The notes below the pieces were generated by a model. It had not been told where the DNA came from. It ran no database searches and saw nothing but the letters and a program-made list of their open reading frames with translations. The position numbers and the translations under genes are program-made. A stretch of DNA of 64,000 nucleotides, taken from positions 165,148 to 229,147 of the forward strand of contig NZ_QPJD01000013.1 in NCBI RefSeq assembly GCF_003337375.1, given 5' to 3'. The stretch comes from Paenibacillus prosopidis (lineage in GTDB: Bacteria; Bacillota; Bacilli; Paenibacillales; Paenibacillaceae). Of the stretch, positions 51,983-60,351 are shown piece by piece (the stretch's first letter is position 1; each line of letters begins with the position of its first letter).

Positions 51983-53239
51983 ATGAGTAATTCGGATCAG
52001 AACTTACCGGAGAAAGCATTAAACATATTTAGCGGTGCCAGCGGTGAAAATCCATTCCCGATATTCGCACAGATGCGTGCAATGGGGTCTGTTATTCAAA
52101 TTCCATTCCCTATGGCGGGAGAAGGTGGTCAAGCTTGGCTCGTCACGCGCATGGAAGAGGCGATGCAGGTGCTCAAAGATCATCACCGCTTTACTGTAGA
52201 CCTTAGTTCCATCAATGGCGACAGTAACGGTCGGGAATCTCTCGCCGATCATGCCGAATCCGGACCACCTACCTTCTTTACTGGAAAATCGATGCTCTTT
52301 GTCGATGAACCCGATCATCGACGGTTACGTGGGTTGGTTTCGAAAGCATTTACACCTAGATATATGGAAAGCTTACGTCCTCGGGTGCAAAAGATCGCTG
52401 ACGAATTACTCGACCGGGTGCAAGCTCAAGGTGAGATGGACATCGTTAAGGACTATGCCTATCCATTGCCAATCAACGTCATTTCTGAGATGCTCGGCGT
52501 ACCACAGTCAGACCAGGAACAGATACATGTTTGGTCTGGTGCGATCGCACATGGTCTGGGCTTGGGAAGGCAAGAACCGAGGGTTGCAGAGCACTTGCGT
52601 GCCTTCGGCGAGTACACCTCGCAGCTTGTGGCCGACAAACGCAAATATCCTGGAGATGACTTGATCAGCCAGTTGATTGCCATCGAAGAGGAAGGGGATC
52701 GACTGAACGAAGCAGAACTGATTTCCATGATCACGCTTTTGATTTTTGCCGGCCATGAGACAACCTCAAACTTGATCGCCACAGGCAGCTTAATGTTGCT
52801 GGATCATCCCGAGCAGTTGGACAAGCTCAAAGCGGACCTCCATTTGGTTCCTTCGGCGGTCGAAGAACTGCTGCGCTTCAATGGACCCGCTACAATCGCC
52901 GGACCGCGCTTTGCGATTGAAGATACCGAGCTCGCCGGAAAGCAGATCAAGAAAGGGGACATGGTCTTTCCCTTATTGAAATCGGCGAATCGGGACGAGG
53001 CACAGTTTACACAGCCGGAGGAGCTGGATGTTACGCGCAAAATTAACCGTCATCTCGCCTTTGGACATGGCATCCATATGTGTTTAGGAGCGCCGCTAGC
53101 CCGTGTGGAAGCTGATATTGCGTTTACCACGCTGCTGAGACGTATGCCAAATCTGCGGCTCAGCGTCCCTCGGGAGAATGTCACCTGGCACTTCACGCTT
53201 TCCTCGCAGGGGTTAGCCTCCCTGCCCGTCGCTTTTTAG
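51983..53239 (+). CDS. Cytochrome P450 (CYP107-like soluble class)
   Basis: The preferred start is ATG 51983 with AAGGA eight bases upstream; ATG 51962 and 51980 are in frame. This gives about 418 residues without a membrane anchor. The I-helix motif is AGHETTSNLI, the ExxR pair lies in the AVEELLRF region, and the heme-binding loop is FGHGIHMCLGAPLARVE with the axial Cys. A P450 in a polysaccharide operon is unusual. Known parallels are P450s that oxidatively demethylate 6-O-methyl-galactose in marine bacteria, so demethylation of a methylated sugar such as 4-O-methylglucuronate is a testable idea. No ferredoxin or reductase gene is nearby. Confidence 0.9.
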   Translation: MSNSDQNLPEKALNIFSGASGENPFPIFAQMRAMGSVIQIPFPMAGEGGQAWLVTRMEEAMQVLKDHHRFTVDLSSINGDSNGRESLADHAESGPPTFFTGKSMLFVDEPDHRRLRGLVSKAFTPRYMESLRPRVQKIADELLDRVQAQGEMDIVKDYAYPLPINVISEMLGVPQSDQEQIHVWSGAIAHGLGLGRQEPRVAEHLRAFGEYTSQLVADKRKYPGDDLISQLIAIEEEGDRLNEAELISMITLLIFAGHETTSNLIATGSLMLLDHPEQLDKLKADLHLVPSAVEELLRFNGPATIAGPRFAIEDTELAGKQIKKGDMVFPLLKSANRDEAQFTQPEELDVTRKINRHLAFGHGIHMCLGAPLARVEADIAFTTLLRRMPNLRLSVPRENVTWHFTLSSQGLASLPVAF

Positions 53240-53990
53240 CGAGGTGAAAGATACTGTACCGCAAGATCACAGGCGGTTGAGGCCGCGACGGAGCGAAAAA
53301 TGAAGGATTTTACGGCATTCCTAATTTCATACGTGGTCGAATAGAAAACATTGCAAATGACAGATTGTTTTAGCCATCCCCATAGCCCTTCCACAATGTT
53401 GAGTTCAGGGCTATATGGGGAAGGAACAGCAATTCCAATTTCTCGGCGTTTTGATCAATAAAGGACTGGAGTAATTTGGCGTGATGGATTCTTGCATTAT
53501 CCAAAACCATGATGGTCTTGCCCTCAGGATATTTACTGATAACATTCAGTAAAAACGATAGGAACACCTGCGCATCGTATTGCTCATGTTCTTCCCAATA
53601 AATATCACCTGTCTCATAATCAAGTGTAGCCAGTAACTTGGCACCGCGGTGCTTTCCGTAGGTAGGTTTGCTTACCTTTGGGAAACCAGGTGCTCATTAA
53701 CGCCTGATAATCCCGAATCATGCTCTCATCTTCAAACAAAATCGATCAATCTCGCGGTTTTATTCGACTTGAAATTCGTTCTTGATCCACTTTCGGATAT
53801 TTCCCGATGTCCAGTTCATTTTTGCAGGAAACTCAACGTCAACCGGAGTTTTATCAACCAAGGTACGATACAGCGATTTGGACTCACAGTGTGGACAGTT
53901 TTTTATTTCTGGTTTGAAGTAAATCCTTGAAGCCGCACCAAGGCGATTTTTCGATAGCATAAGGGTTATCTCCTACAAAATTCATCTCCC
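53236..53990 (-). pseudogene. IS630-family transposase relic
   Basis: Minus-strand reading gives blocks of an IS630 transposase in different frames: TSGNIRKWIKNEF (HTH region), FEDESMIRDYQAL and GKHRGAKLLATLDYETGDIYW (around the first catalytic residues), IMVLDNARIHHAKLLQSF (second Asp) and SPYSPELNIVEGLWGWLK (Glu). The last two blocks are out of frame through a one-base change near 53425. Several stops and deletions occur upstream. The extreme N-terminal part (IYFKPEIKNCPHCES) looks like a different transposase, so one element may have entered another. The reading frame ends at the stop of the P450 gene. Confidence 0.8.
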
Positions 53991-54080
53991 TTATTTATTC
54001 GACATTTAATGGGAAAATCCTGATAGATGATTGTGCCGTCGTAGTTTTTTTGCTTAAAGGAATGCACGGTGTTGGAAAAA

Positions 54081-54145
54081 GTCGTAAAAGTGCTAGCCAA
54101 GTAGTCGTCAAACTGTTAGTTGCCTAATAAGCGTTGTAATAAGAT
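54081..54145 (+). promoter_or_regulatory. Tandem operator plus -10 (regulon site F), upstream of the sortase operon
   Basis: GTCGTAAAAGTGCTA (54081-54095) and GTCGTCAAACTGTTA (54104-54118) are 23 bp apart. After 21 bp comes TAAGAT (54140-54145) in TTGTAATAAGAT. The match is as good as sites A and B, although the downstream genes are not hydrolases. Confidence 0.8.
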
Positions 54146-54268
54146 TAAGTCGTTAAGAAGTTTTGCAAGCGCATACAATGAAATCGCAATGAAACTGGTT
54201 TTAGGGCGTAAAAGCCTTGAAATAAACGGTTTAGGCCGAGAGCTTTACACATTAAAAGGAGGGTTCAT

Positions 54269-54907
54269 ATGAAAGGCGTATCTAAAGTAGCAGTATCGTT
54301 AATGGTGGTTTTTAGTTTGATGTTGTATATGGCGGCATTTGCAAGTGCAGCTTCTACAACAGGATTGAAGGATGGCGTTTATGGTGCGGAGACACAACCC
54401 ACTAAATCGAGTAATAGCATATTTAAATTGATTGTAGCTGTTGCAGATGGTAAGGTTTCTACCGTTGATTTTGGAATGTATAATGGTCCAGCGAAACTGA
54501 ATGCTTCAATCGCGGAATTTGTACCTGAGGACCAACGGGAAAACTTTAAGGCAATGATGGCTGAAATCGCCGATTACCAGGAACAACTGAATAGCAAACT
54601 CGATGGAGCGAAAGTTGTTAAGTCTACCAAATCGGCTAAAGGCGCAGGAATATACGAAACTCTCCAACAATTATGGAAAGACGTTGCGAAAGACGCAGGC
54701 GGTACTATAGAAGGAGATGCACCAGCCAAAGCAAGCAACGCTGACTCTGCTTCCAGCACAGCAAGCAACGCTGACTCTGCTTCCAGCACAGCAAGCAGCT
54801 CCAACAATCCGAAAACAGGCGACAGCAGCATGGTATTGTATTATGTCCTAGCAGGTGCTGCGCTAGTGGGTATGGTTGCATTGGGTAGAAAAAAACATAT
54901 TGTTTAG
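54269..54907 (+). CDS. Sortase-anchored surface protein (NPKTG motif)
   Basis: AAAAGGAGGG precedes ATG 54269; the protein has 212 residues. The signal peptide (VSLMVVFSLMLYMAAFASAAS) is followed by a domain of about 115 residues (LKDGVYGAETQ; FKLIVAVADGKVSTVDFGMYN; GAGIYETLQQLWKDVAK) whose topology recalls FMN-binding-like domains, not proven. A Ser/Ala-rich linker has a ten-residue unit ASNADSASST repeated twice. The C-terminus is a sorting signal: NPKTGD, a hydrophobic helix YYVLAGAALVGMVAL and GRKKH. NPKT-type motifs are favoured by class B sortases, and one follows 76 bp downstream. Confidence 0.85.
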   Translation: MKGVSKVAVSLMVVFSLMLYMAAFASAASTTGLKDGVYGAETQPTKSSNSIFKLIVAVADGKVSTVDFGMYNGPAKLNASIAEFVPEDQRENFKAMMAEIADYQEQLNSKLDGAKVVKSTKSAKGAGIYETLQQLWKDVAKDAGGTIEGDAPAKASNADSASSTASNADSASSTASSSNNPKTGDSSMVLYYVLAGAALVGMVALGRKKHIV

Positions 54908-54983
54908 AGATTTCTGAAGAACTATTCCGGCAAGAGCTGCTCTATTCTGAGCGGCTCTAGTTACATGAGGGGGCTATTCGGAT

Positions 54984-55895
54984 TTGAAGAAATCTATCCG
55001 TATTTTATTGTTCATCCTGTCATCCTGTTTGTTTGCATACTCGCTTTTTACGATAGTGGGAAAGGCCTACTCGTATTATAAGGAAAATAAACAGTATGAA
55101 CAGTTACGCGGACAAGTCGAAATAACCTATTCTACCGAAATTGCTTCTGAGGTTGCTTCTGAGGTTCCTTCTGAGGTTCCTTCAAAGGTCCCCTCCCAGG
55201 TTCCTTCCCAGGTTCCTTCCGAGGCTCCGGTCGTCGAAGTAAAGCCTATTCGTAAGATGCCTTATACGATCCTTAACGTAAATCCTGATTATTTGGACGA
55301 GAAAGACGTATTGAAAGAATACTCGAATTTATACAAACAAAATAGCGATCTGGTTGGATGGATCCAAATGCCGGGCTTTAAGGTTCCAATAGACTATCCG
55401 GTAATGCAGGCAGATGATAATGAATATTACCTAAAAAGGGATTTCAAAAAGAAATCTTCATTTGCAGGATCAATATTCATGGATTATATAAACAATCCCC
55501 AAATGGATATGAATATTGTTATTTACGGGCATGCCATGAACGATCACTCTATGTTTGGGAACTTGATGAATTATTATGCGCGTGCTGATAAATATACCAA
55601 ACACACAAAGATTTTTTTGAACCTTATGAATACACAATTTGAATATGAAGTATTTTCCACATATGCAGCAAACCGAGATTACAATTATAGACAGACGAAT
55701 TTTTCAAGCGATGATGAGTATTTAGATTTTCTTCAAAGAATACGTGACAAGTCCATTTACAACTATAACGTTGAGTTAACTTCAGATGATAAATTAATTA
55801 CACTTTCTACATGTAACAATGAATTTGGGGATGAATACCGGTCAGTTATCCATGCAAAGCTCATTAAGCAAATCATCTACACAGATAATGCGTAA
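54984..55895 (+). CDS. Class B sortase, TTG start
   Basis: TTG 54984 lies ten bases after GAGGGGG; the protein has 303 residues. An N-terminal membrane anchor (ILLFILSSCLFAYSLFTIVG) is followed by a low-complexity spacer of repeated EVPS/QVPS units (about residues 55-78). The catalytic domain has the His in IVIYGHAMND, the Cys in TLSTCNNEFG and the Arg in EYRSVIHAKLI. FAGSIFMDYINNPQMDMN is typical of SrtB. It probably attaches the preceding NPKTG protein to peptidoglycan; the pair shares operator F. Confidence 0.92.
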   Translation: MKKSIRILLFILSSCLFAYSLFTIVGKAYSYYKENKQYEQLRGQVEITYSTEIASEVASEVPSEVPSKVPSQVPSQVPSEAPVVEVKPIRKMPYTILNVNPDYLDEKDVLKEYSNLYKQNSDLVGWIQMPGFKVPIDYPVMQADDNEYYLKRDFKKKSSFAGSIFMDYINNPQMDMNIVIYGHAMNDHSMFGNLMNYYARADKYTKHTKIFLNLMNTQFEYEVFSTYAANRDYNYRQTNFSSDDEYLDFLQRIRDKSIYNYNVELTSDDKLITLSTCNNEFGDEYRSVIHAKLIKQIIYTDNA

Positions 55896-55911
55896 AAATA
55901 TCAGCCGCTTG

Positions 55912-55944
55912 AAGCTGAATCTGAAAATGGATTCAGCTTATTTG
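55912..55944 (+). terminator. Rho-independent terminator after the sortase gene
   Basis: AAGCTGAATC (55912-55921) pairs perfectly with GATTCAGCTT (55930-55939), followed by ATTTG. Confidence 0.75.
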
Positions 55945-55949
55945 GCATT

Positions 55950-56125
55950 GCGCGCCTAGCCAAGCTGGGCACAACTAGCCGGTGAGAGTCCGGTCGAGGT
56001 AAGAGCCAAGTCGCCTCGTAGCTGAAGGGCAACTGGTGGAGAGAACCTAAGGTTGAAGCCCCGTGACAAAGTAACCCCGAGAGGGGAGCGAGCAAAACAA
56101 CAGGCCGTAACATCAAGTGAATCCT
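55950..56125 (+). mobile_element. 5' fragment of a group II intron
   Basis: The segment begins GCGCGCC, close to the GUGYG intron start, and has strings typical of domain I RNA: AGCCGGTGAGAGTCCGGT, CGAGGTAAG, GTCGCCTCGTAGCTGAAGGG and CTAAGGTTGAAGCC. Translation in all frames is meaningless, as expected for structured RNA. No domain V hairpin and no maturase frame follow before 56557, so only the 5' portion is left. It lies about 10 bp after the sortase terminator hairpin; class C group II introns target such terminators, although class is not proven here. Confidence 0.6.
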
Positions 56126-56234
56126 GCCGCATCGTCAAAAATATGTCCAACAGCTATTTGCTTCAGTTGCCGAACTACGAAGAATAAGTAATCTTTGCTA
56201 CAGCTGATGTGTGATTTACAAATGTAACTTTAGG

Positions 56235-56265
56235 CATGCGAAGGAAGTCTTTCGCATGTCTTTTT
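56235..56265 (+). terminator. Stand-alone hairpin terminator
   Basis: CATGCGAA (56235-56242) pairs with TTCGCATG (56251-56258), followed by TCTTTTT. The remaining 290 bp up to the MMPL gene hold no recognisable gene. Confidence 0.65.
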
Positions 56266-56557
56266 GTAATCGCTAATCTTAACGCTATAGAAGATTCCTT
56301 TATGACTTATTGGCTTATTAGCAATCCTGAACCACAAGACAGATCGCTCGTTTATCAACTATTCCTGCTGATGTTCTTAATCTTATGTATCTTTTCTTAT
56401 TAATGTTGGGAGAAGTTTAAAATCGCCTGCAGATTGCAAACTTTAAAATTGCCCGAAGGTACATGATCTTGTTTCCCATTCGGACGATGTTGCATCTTTG
56501 CATTAATCATACAATAGACACACAAACAAATAAGTTCTGATAGGAGAGGATATTTAT

Positions 56558-58786
56558 ATGGCAAAATATTTATATCGACTTGGTTTATGGTCGGTTAAGA
56601 ACCGGATCAAAGTTATGCTTGGAGGTTTGCTCGTTGTACTAATTGCAGCAGGTATGGCATTATCGATTGGTCCTGCATTTAATGAAGCTTCATCAATCCC
56701 TGGGCTCAAATCACAAGAGGCGTTGGAGCTTCTTGGAAAAGAGTTTCCGTCGCCGCAAGAATACGGCGGCCAAATTCAAATGGTCTTCAAAGCACCTGAT
56801 CAAGAGAAATTATCTTCAGAATTAGCACAACAGTTCATAAGTAATAATCTGAAAGAAGTTGCTAAAGATAAACAAGTAAAATCGATTGCAAATCCGTATG
56901 AAAATAACTCTTTAAGTCCCGACGGGAAAATTGGGTATGCTACGATCACCTACAACGTCTCAGCTGATGAGGTATCTGATGAGTCAAAGGATATTGTGAA
57001 TCATGTTGTAGAATCGATGCGTGATGCAGGCTGGAAGGCCGAGTTAACAGGGTCAGGCTATGTACCGAAGGTAACCGGCGGTTCAACTGAGGGTATTGGC
57101 ATTATAATCGCCTTTATTATTTTGTCTATTACGTTTGCTTCTTTTCTAACTGGAATTTTGCCTATCGTAACCGCAATTATAGGTTTGGTTGTAGGTTTGA
57201 TGAGTGTCTTACTCGGGTCCAATGTGATGGATATGGGCTCAAGTTCATTATCGATGGCAGCCATGCTCGGTTTGGCAGTAGGAATCGATTATGCTCTCTT
57301 TATTGTCTCCAGATATCGCCAAGAACTTGCTCGAGGATACGCTGTTAACGAAGCTGCTGCCATCGCGAATGCAACAGCTGGAAGCTCTGTTGTGTTCGCT
57401 GGGGTGACCGTAATTATCGGCCTTGCAGGACTCGCAGTAGCGCAGCTTCCATTCCTAACTGGCATGGGCATTGCAGGTGCCATATGTGTACTCACAGCTG
57501 TACTAACTGCGATTACGATCATGCCCGCACTGCTTGGACTATTAGGAGAACGAGTAGGTCCCAAAAGACAAAATCGCTTGTTCAAGGTTTTTAGCCGCAA
57601 ATCCAAATCTGAAGGCAACGATAGCCTTTGGGGAAGATTTGTAACCGGACGTCCATGGGCTATTGTCATTGTTGGAGTTGTCATGCTTAGTGTTCTTGCA
57701 ATACCGTTCTTTCATATCAATCTTGGGATGCCGGATGACGCTCAGAAATCGACTGAAAAAACGGAACGCCGTGCCTATGACTTGCTTTCTGAAGGATACG
57801 GCGAAGGGTACCATAGTCCGCTTGTTATTTTAGCGACGACGGATGGTGGGAATGAATCTGCTGAAAATTTGGCAAAAGTATATGAATGGTTGAATACATT
57901 ACCTAACATAGGTACGGTTGCTCCTGCCATACCTGGTCCGTCAGGAAAAGTAGCTTTGATTAGCGTCGTTCCATCTACCGGGGCACATGATATCAAGACG
58001 AAAGAATTAGTTCAAATGATTCGTGACCAGGCCCCTGACATTCAGAAACAGAATGACGTTGAAGTTTTGGTAACAGGCAGTACAGCGGTTGGCATTGATA
58101 TTTCACAAAAATTGAATGATGCACTGCCGAAATTCGCCATTGTTATTGTCGGACTGGCTCTTCTGTTACTCATGGTGGTATTCCGTTCACTGCTGGTTCC
58201 GATCAAAGCGGTTTTAGGTTTTGTCCTTTCTCTGGCTGCAACACTTGGTTTTATTGTATATGTCGTGCAAGACGGACATATGGGCAATCTTTTCGGATTC
58301 CATGCTCCTGGTCCGATTCTAAACTTCCTTCCTATTATTGTAGTAGGCATTTTGTTCGGACTAGCTATGGACTATGAGGTATTCCTTCTTAGTCGAATGC
58401 GTGAAGAGTACAAGCATACTGGGAATGCCCGTCGTGCAGTTCTAGCTGGGATTAAACACAGTGGTGGCGTCGTTACCGCAGCAGGCTTGATTATGGTTTC
58501 TGTATTTTTGGGATTTATGTTATCTGAGGAAGCCATAGTGAAGTCTATAGGCTTCGCGCTTGCCTTCGGAATTTTGTTCGATACCTTTGTTGTTCGGATG
58601 ATGATTGTGCCGGCATTCATGACCATTTTGGGGAAATCCGCATGGTATTTACCTAAATGGCTTGATCGCATTCTCCCTAATCTGGACATTGAAGGGGAGT
58701 CCGTAATGGAGGAATTGGAAAACAAAAAAAAAGCGGTTCGTCCAATGCTCAGAGCAGTAGCTGATGAAAGGACGACGGGACTTTAA
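56558..58786 (+). CDS. MMPL-family (RND superfamily) membrane transporter, YdfJ-like
   Basis: AGGAGAGGA precedes ATG 56558; the protein has 742 residues. The layout is the MMPL repeat: TM1 (VMLGGLLVVLIAAGMALSIG), a soluble domain of about 150 residues, six TMs with GLAVGIDYALFIVSRYRQEL, a second soluble loop, and a second helix bundle with GLAMDYEVFLLSRMREE. These G-x(4-6)-D-Y motifs carry the proton relay. B. subtilis YdfJ is the closest type I recall; it is controlled by the YdfH/YdfI two-component pair, and a pair of that kind lies convergently at 59717-61560. Likely substrate: a lipophilic or toxic compound. Confidence 0.9.
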   Translation: MAKYLYRLGLWSVKNRIKVMLGGLLVVLIAAGMALSIGPAFNEASSIPGLKSQEALELLGKEFPSPQEYGGQIQMVFKAPDQEKLSSELAQQFISNNLKEVAKDKQVKSIANPYENNSLSPDGKIGYATITYNVSADEVSDESKDIVNHVVESMRDAGWKAELTGSGYVPKVTGGSTEGIGIIIAFIILSITFASFLTGILPIVTAIIGLVVGLMSVLLGSNVMDMGSSSLSMAAMLGLAVGIDYALFIVSRYRQELARGYAVNEAAAIANATAGSSVVFAGVTVIIGLAGLAVAQLPFLTGMGIAGAICVLTAVLTAITIMPALLGLLGERVGPKRQNRLFKVFSRKSKSEGNDSLWGRFVTGRPWAIVIVGVVMLSVLAIPFFHINLGMPDDAQKSTEKTERRAYDLLSEGYGEGYHSPLVILATTDGGNESAENLAKVYEWLNTLPNIGTVAPAIPGPSGKVALISVVPSTGAHDIKTKELVQMIRDQAPDIQKQNDVEVLVTGSTAVGIDISQKLNDALPKFAIVIVGLALLLLMVVFRSLLVPIKAVLGFVLSLAATLGFIVYVVQDGHMGNLFGFHAPGPILNFLPIIVVGILFGLAMDYEVFLLSRMREEYKHTGNARRAVLAGIKHSGGVVTAAGLIMVSVFLGFMLSEEAIVKSIGFALAFGILFDTFVVRMMIVPAFMTILGKSAWYLPKWLDRILPNLDIEGESVMEELENKKKAVRPMLRAVADERTTGL

Positions 58787-58906
58787 TCTATAAATTGTTA
58801 CAAAGATCGTATTCTTCTTATACGCGTAACTTGCTTGTTAGTTTGCGACATATGTCCGTGCTTAGCGCAAGCTCAATGAATCGCTGTCGTAGTACCATTT
58901 CAAAAA

Positions 58907-58951
58907 GAAGCCTCCGTTAAGCGGCATAGCTGCGTAACGGAGGTTTCTTTG
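58907..58951 (+). terminator. Rho-independent terminator after the MMPL gene
   Basis: GAAGCCTCCGTTA (58907-58919) pairs with TAACGGAGGTTTC (58935-58947) over 13 bp with one G-T pair, followed by TTTG. The 280 bp up to the MMPL relic contain no gene that I can support. Confidence 0.8.
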
Positions 58952-59234
58952 TTTGATTCACACAGTTCATGTGGGTTAAGGAGGCTTACTAAGCTGATAT
59001 TAATTCATCTTACAGCCTGCCAAGGCTCACTTGCGGAATATCTATTTTATAAGTGATGTTAAATATAAGGTAGGTTTACGCTTTTTGTTGATCATAATGA
59101 AATCCTTTATATTTTTTTCAGTTATAGAGCACTGCACGGATTTCAGATTGAAGTTACGGTCGGACATTCGCTCGTTTTACTAGTTAGTGTAGTCTATAAA
59201 GCCTCAGGCAAGGATGTAACTCATGAATAAAAAG

Positions 59235-59710
59235 GATAACATGATTTATCTTACAGAATCGATGGGGATGCAAGCTGATAGGTGGATCTAACAGGATCAG
59301 GCTAAGAACAGATGGTAGAAGGTAGTTCATGTGAGGGCATTGGCATTTTAATTGCTTTTATTATCTTGTCCATTTGTTGTTTTTTCTGACAGTCGATCTT
59401 GCAGGCCATGCTTGGGCTGCTAGGATAATGGATTGGTCCCAAATGACAAAATCATTAGTGTAAGATTTTTAGAGGGAAATCAGAATCTAATAACAAGGAT
59501 AATCAGTTTAGCTATTGAGGCAGAGTTGTAACCGATCGTCCATGGGCTATCGTTCTAATTTTTGTTGTCATGCTTGGTTGATGTTCTCGCAATACCAGTC
59601 TTACACATTGATTTTGGTGTGTCGGATGACACTCAGTAATCGAACGAAAAAACGGAACAACGCACATATGGCTTGTGGTTGTGTTCCGTTCACTGTTTGT
59701 TAAAACGTAT
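59235..59710 (+). pseudogene. Decayed second copy of the MMPL transporter
   Basis: Blocks of sequence parallel the intact MMPL gene in the same order: AGAATCGATG then TGATGCAGGCTGG-like bases, ACAGGATCAGGCTA (intact gene: ACAGGGTCAGGCTA), GAGGGCATTGGCATT with TTTATTATCTTGTC, then ATGCTTGGGCTGCTAGGA, GGTCCCAAATGACAAAATC, GTAACCGATCGTCCATGGGC, GATGACACTCAGTAATCGA and finally TGTTCCGTTCACTG. Large internal segments are missing and many stops occur. It is a second gene copy, now much shortened, between the transporter and its probable regulators. Confidence 0.8.
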
Positions 59711-59716
59711 CAAGAG

Positions 59717-60349
59717 TTAAATATGCAAAATTCCCCGTTCCAAGGCTGTAAAGACCGCCAGTGATCTCGAATCAACTCCCAATTTATTGTAAATATTCGT
59801 TAGGTGAGCTTTTACCGTCCGTTCGGAAATCCCAACGTCAATTGCGATCTCTTTACTTTTGAATCCTCGGGCAACACACTGTAGAATATAAACTTCCTTC
59901 TCGGTCAGCAGTGGTTCCTCAGGCTGGCTCTCACGAGCGGAGAGTACCCTTGCCATAACATCGGTTGATAGTAGGGTTTCTCCTCTTACTGCTGATTCGA
60001 TGTGTCGAAACAAGTTGTCTCGACTTGTATCTTTTAATAAATAGCCTTTTGCTCCAGAAGCCAAGCCGGTGATCATCATTTCGTCTTCGTTATAGGTTGT
60101 CAAAATGATAACCGGAATAGGACAGTTCTTGCTTTTTAAAATTTTTATTGCCTCTAAACCGCTCATGACGGGCATGTTCAAATCCATAAGAATAACATCA
60201 GGAAGAACTTCATCGATGAGGTTTATGGCCTCTTGTCCATTTTGTGCTTCGCCCACAATTTGAAATTTTTCACTGGTTTCCAGGATCAACTTCAAGCCTT
60301 CCCGGACAACAAAATGATCATCAACAATAAGTACTTTATACGGGGTCAT
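59717..60349 (-). CDS. NarL/LuxR-family response regulator (YdfI-like)
   Basis: The 210-residue protein has a receiver domain (VLIVDDHFVVREGLK; phosphorylated Asp 56 in VILMDLNMPVMSG; IILTTYNEDE; GYLLKDT) and a C-terminal LuxR-type HTH (LTEKEVYILQCVARGFKSKEIAIDVGISERTVKAHLTNIYNKLGV). It begins 2 bp after the kinase stop, so the two form one operon on the minus strand. Its likely target is the MMPL gene on the opposite strand, by analogy with B. subtilis YdfI/YdfJ. Confidence 0.93.
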   Translation of the reverse strand: MTPYKVLIVDDHFVVREGLKLILETSEKFQIVGEAQNGQEAINLIDEVLPDVILMDLNMPVMSGLEAIKILKSKNCPIPVIILTTYNEDEMMITGLASGAKGYLLKDTSRDNLFRHIESAVRGETLLSTDVMARVLSARESQPEEPLLTEKEVYILQCVARGFKSKEIAIDVGISERTVKAHLTNIYNKLGVDSRSLAVFTALERGILHI

Positions 60350-60351
60350 CT

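Larger units (their letters stand above)
49443..52000 (+). repeat. Tandem duplication of a 1.3-kb unit (GH-A gene plus the start of the P450 gene)
   Basis: The first unit begins ACTTTAGGAGGAAATGATATGG at 49443 and the second begins with the same bases at 50745, so the period is 1302 bp. Each unit has a GH-A gene and then a P450 start (MRE-MIMMS-SDQNL). In the first unit the P450 start is cut by a stop at 50692; in the second it runs into the full P450. Drift between copies is visible throughout, so the event is not very recent. Confidence 0.9.

Noticed and set aside
55135..55235. Short tandem repeats in the sortase gene as a possible repeat array
   Set aside because: The 12-base units encode an EVPS/QVPS spacer in frame and have no spacers; they are a protein linker, not CRISPR. 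No CRISPR array was seen in the window.
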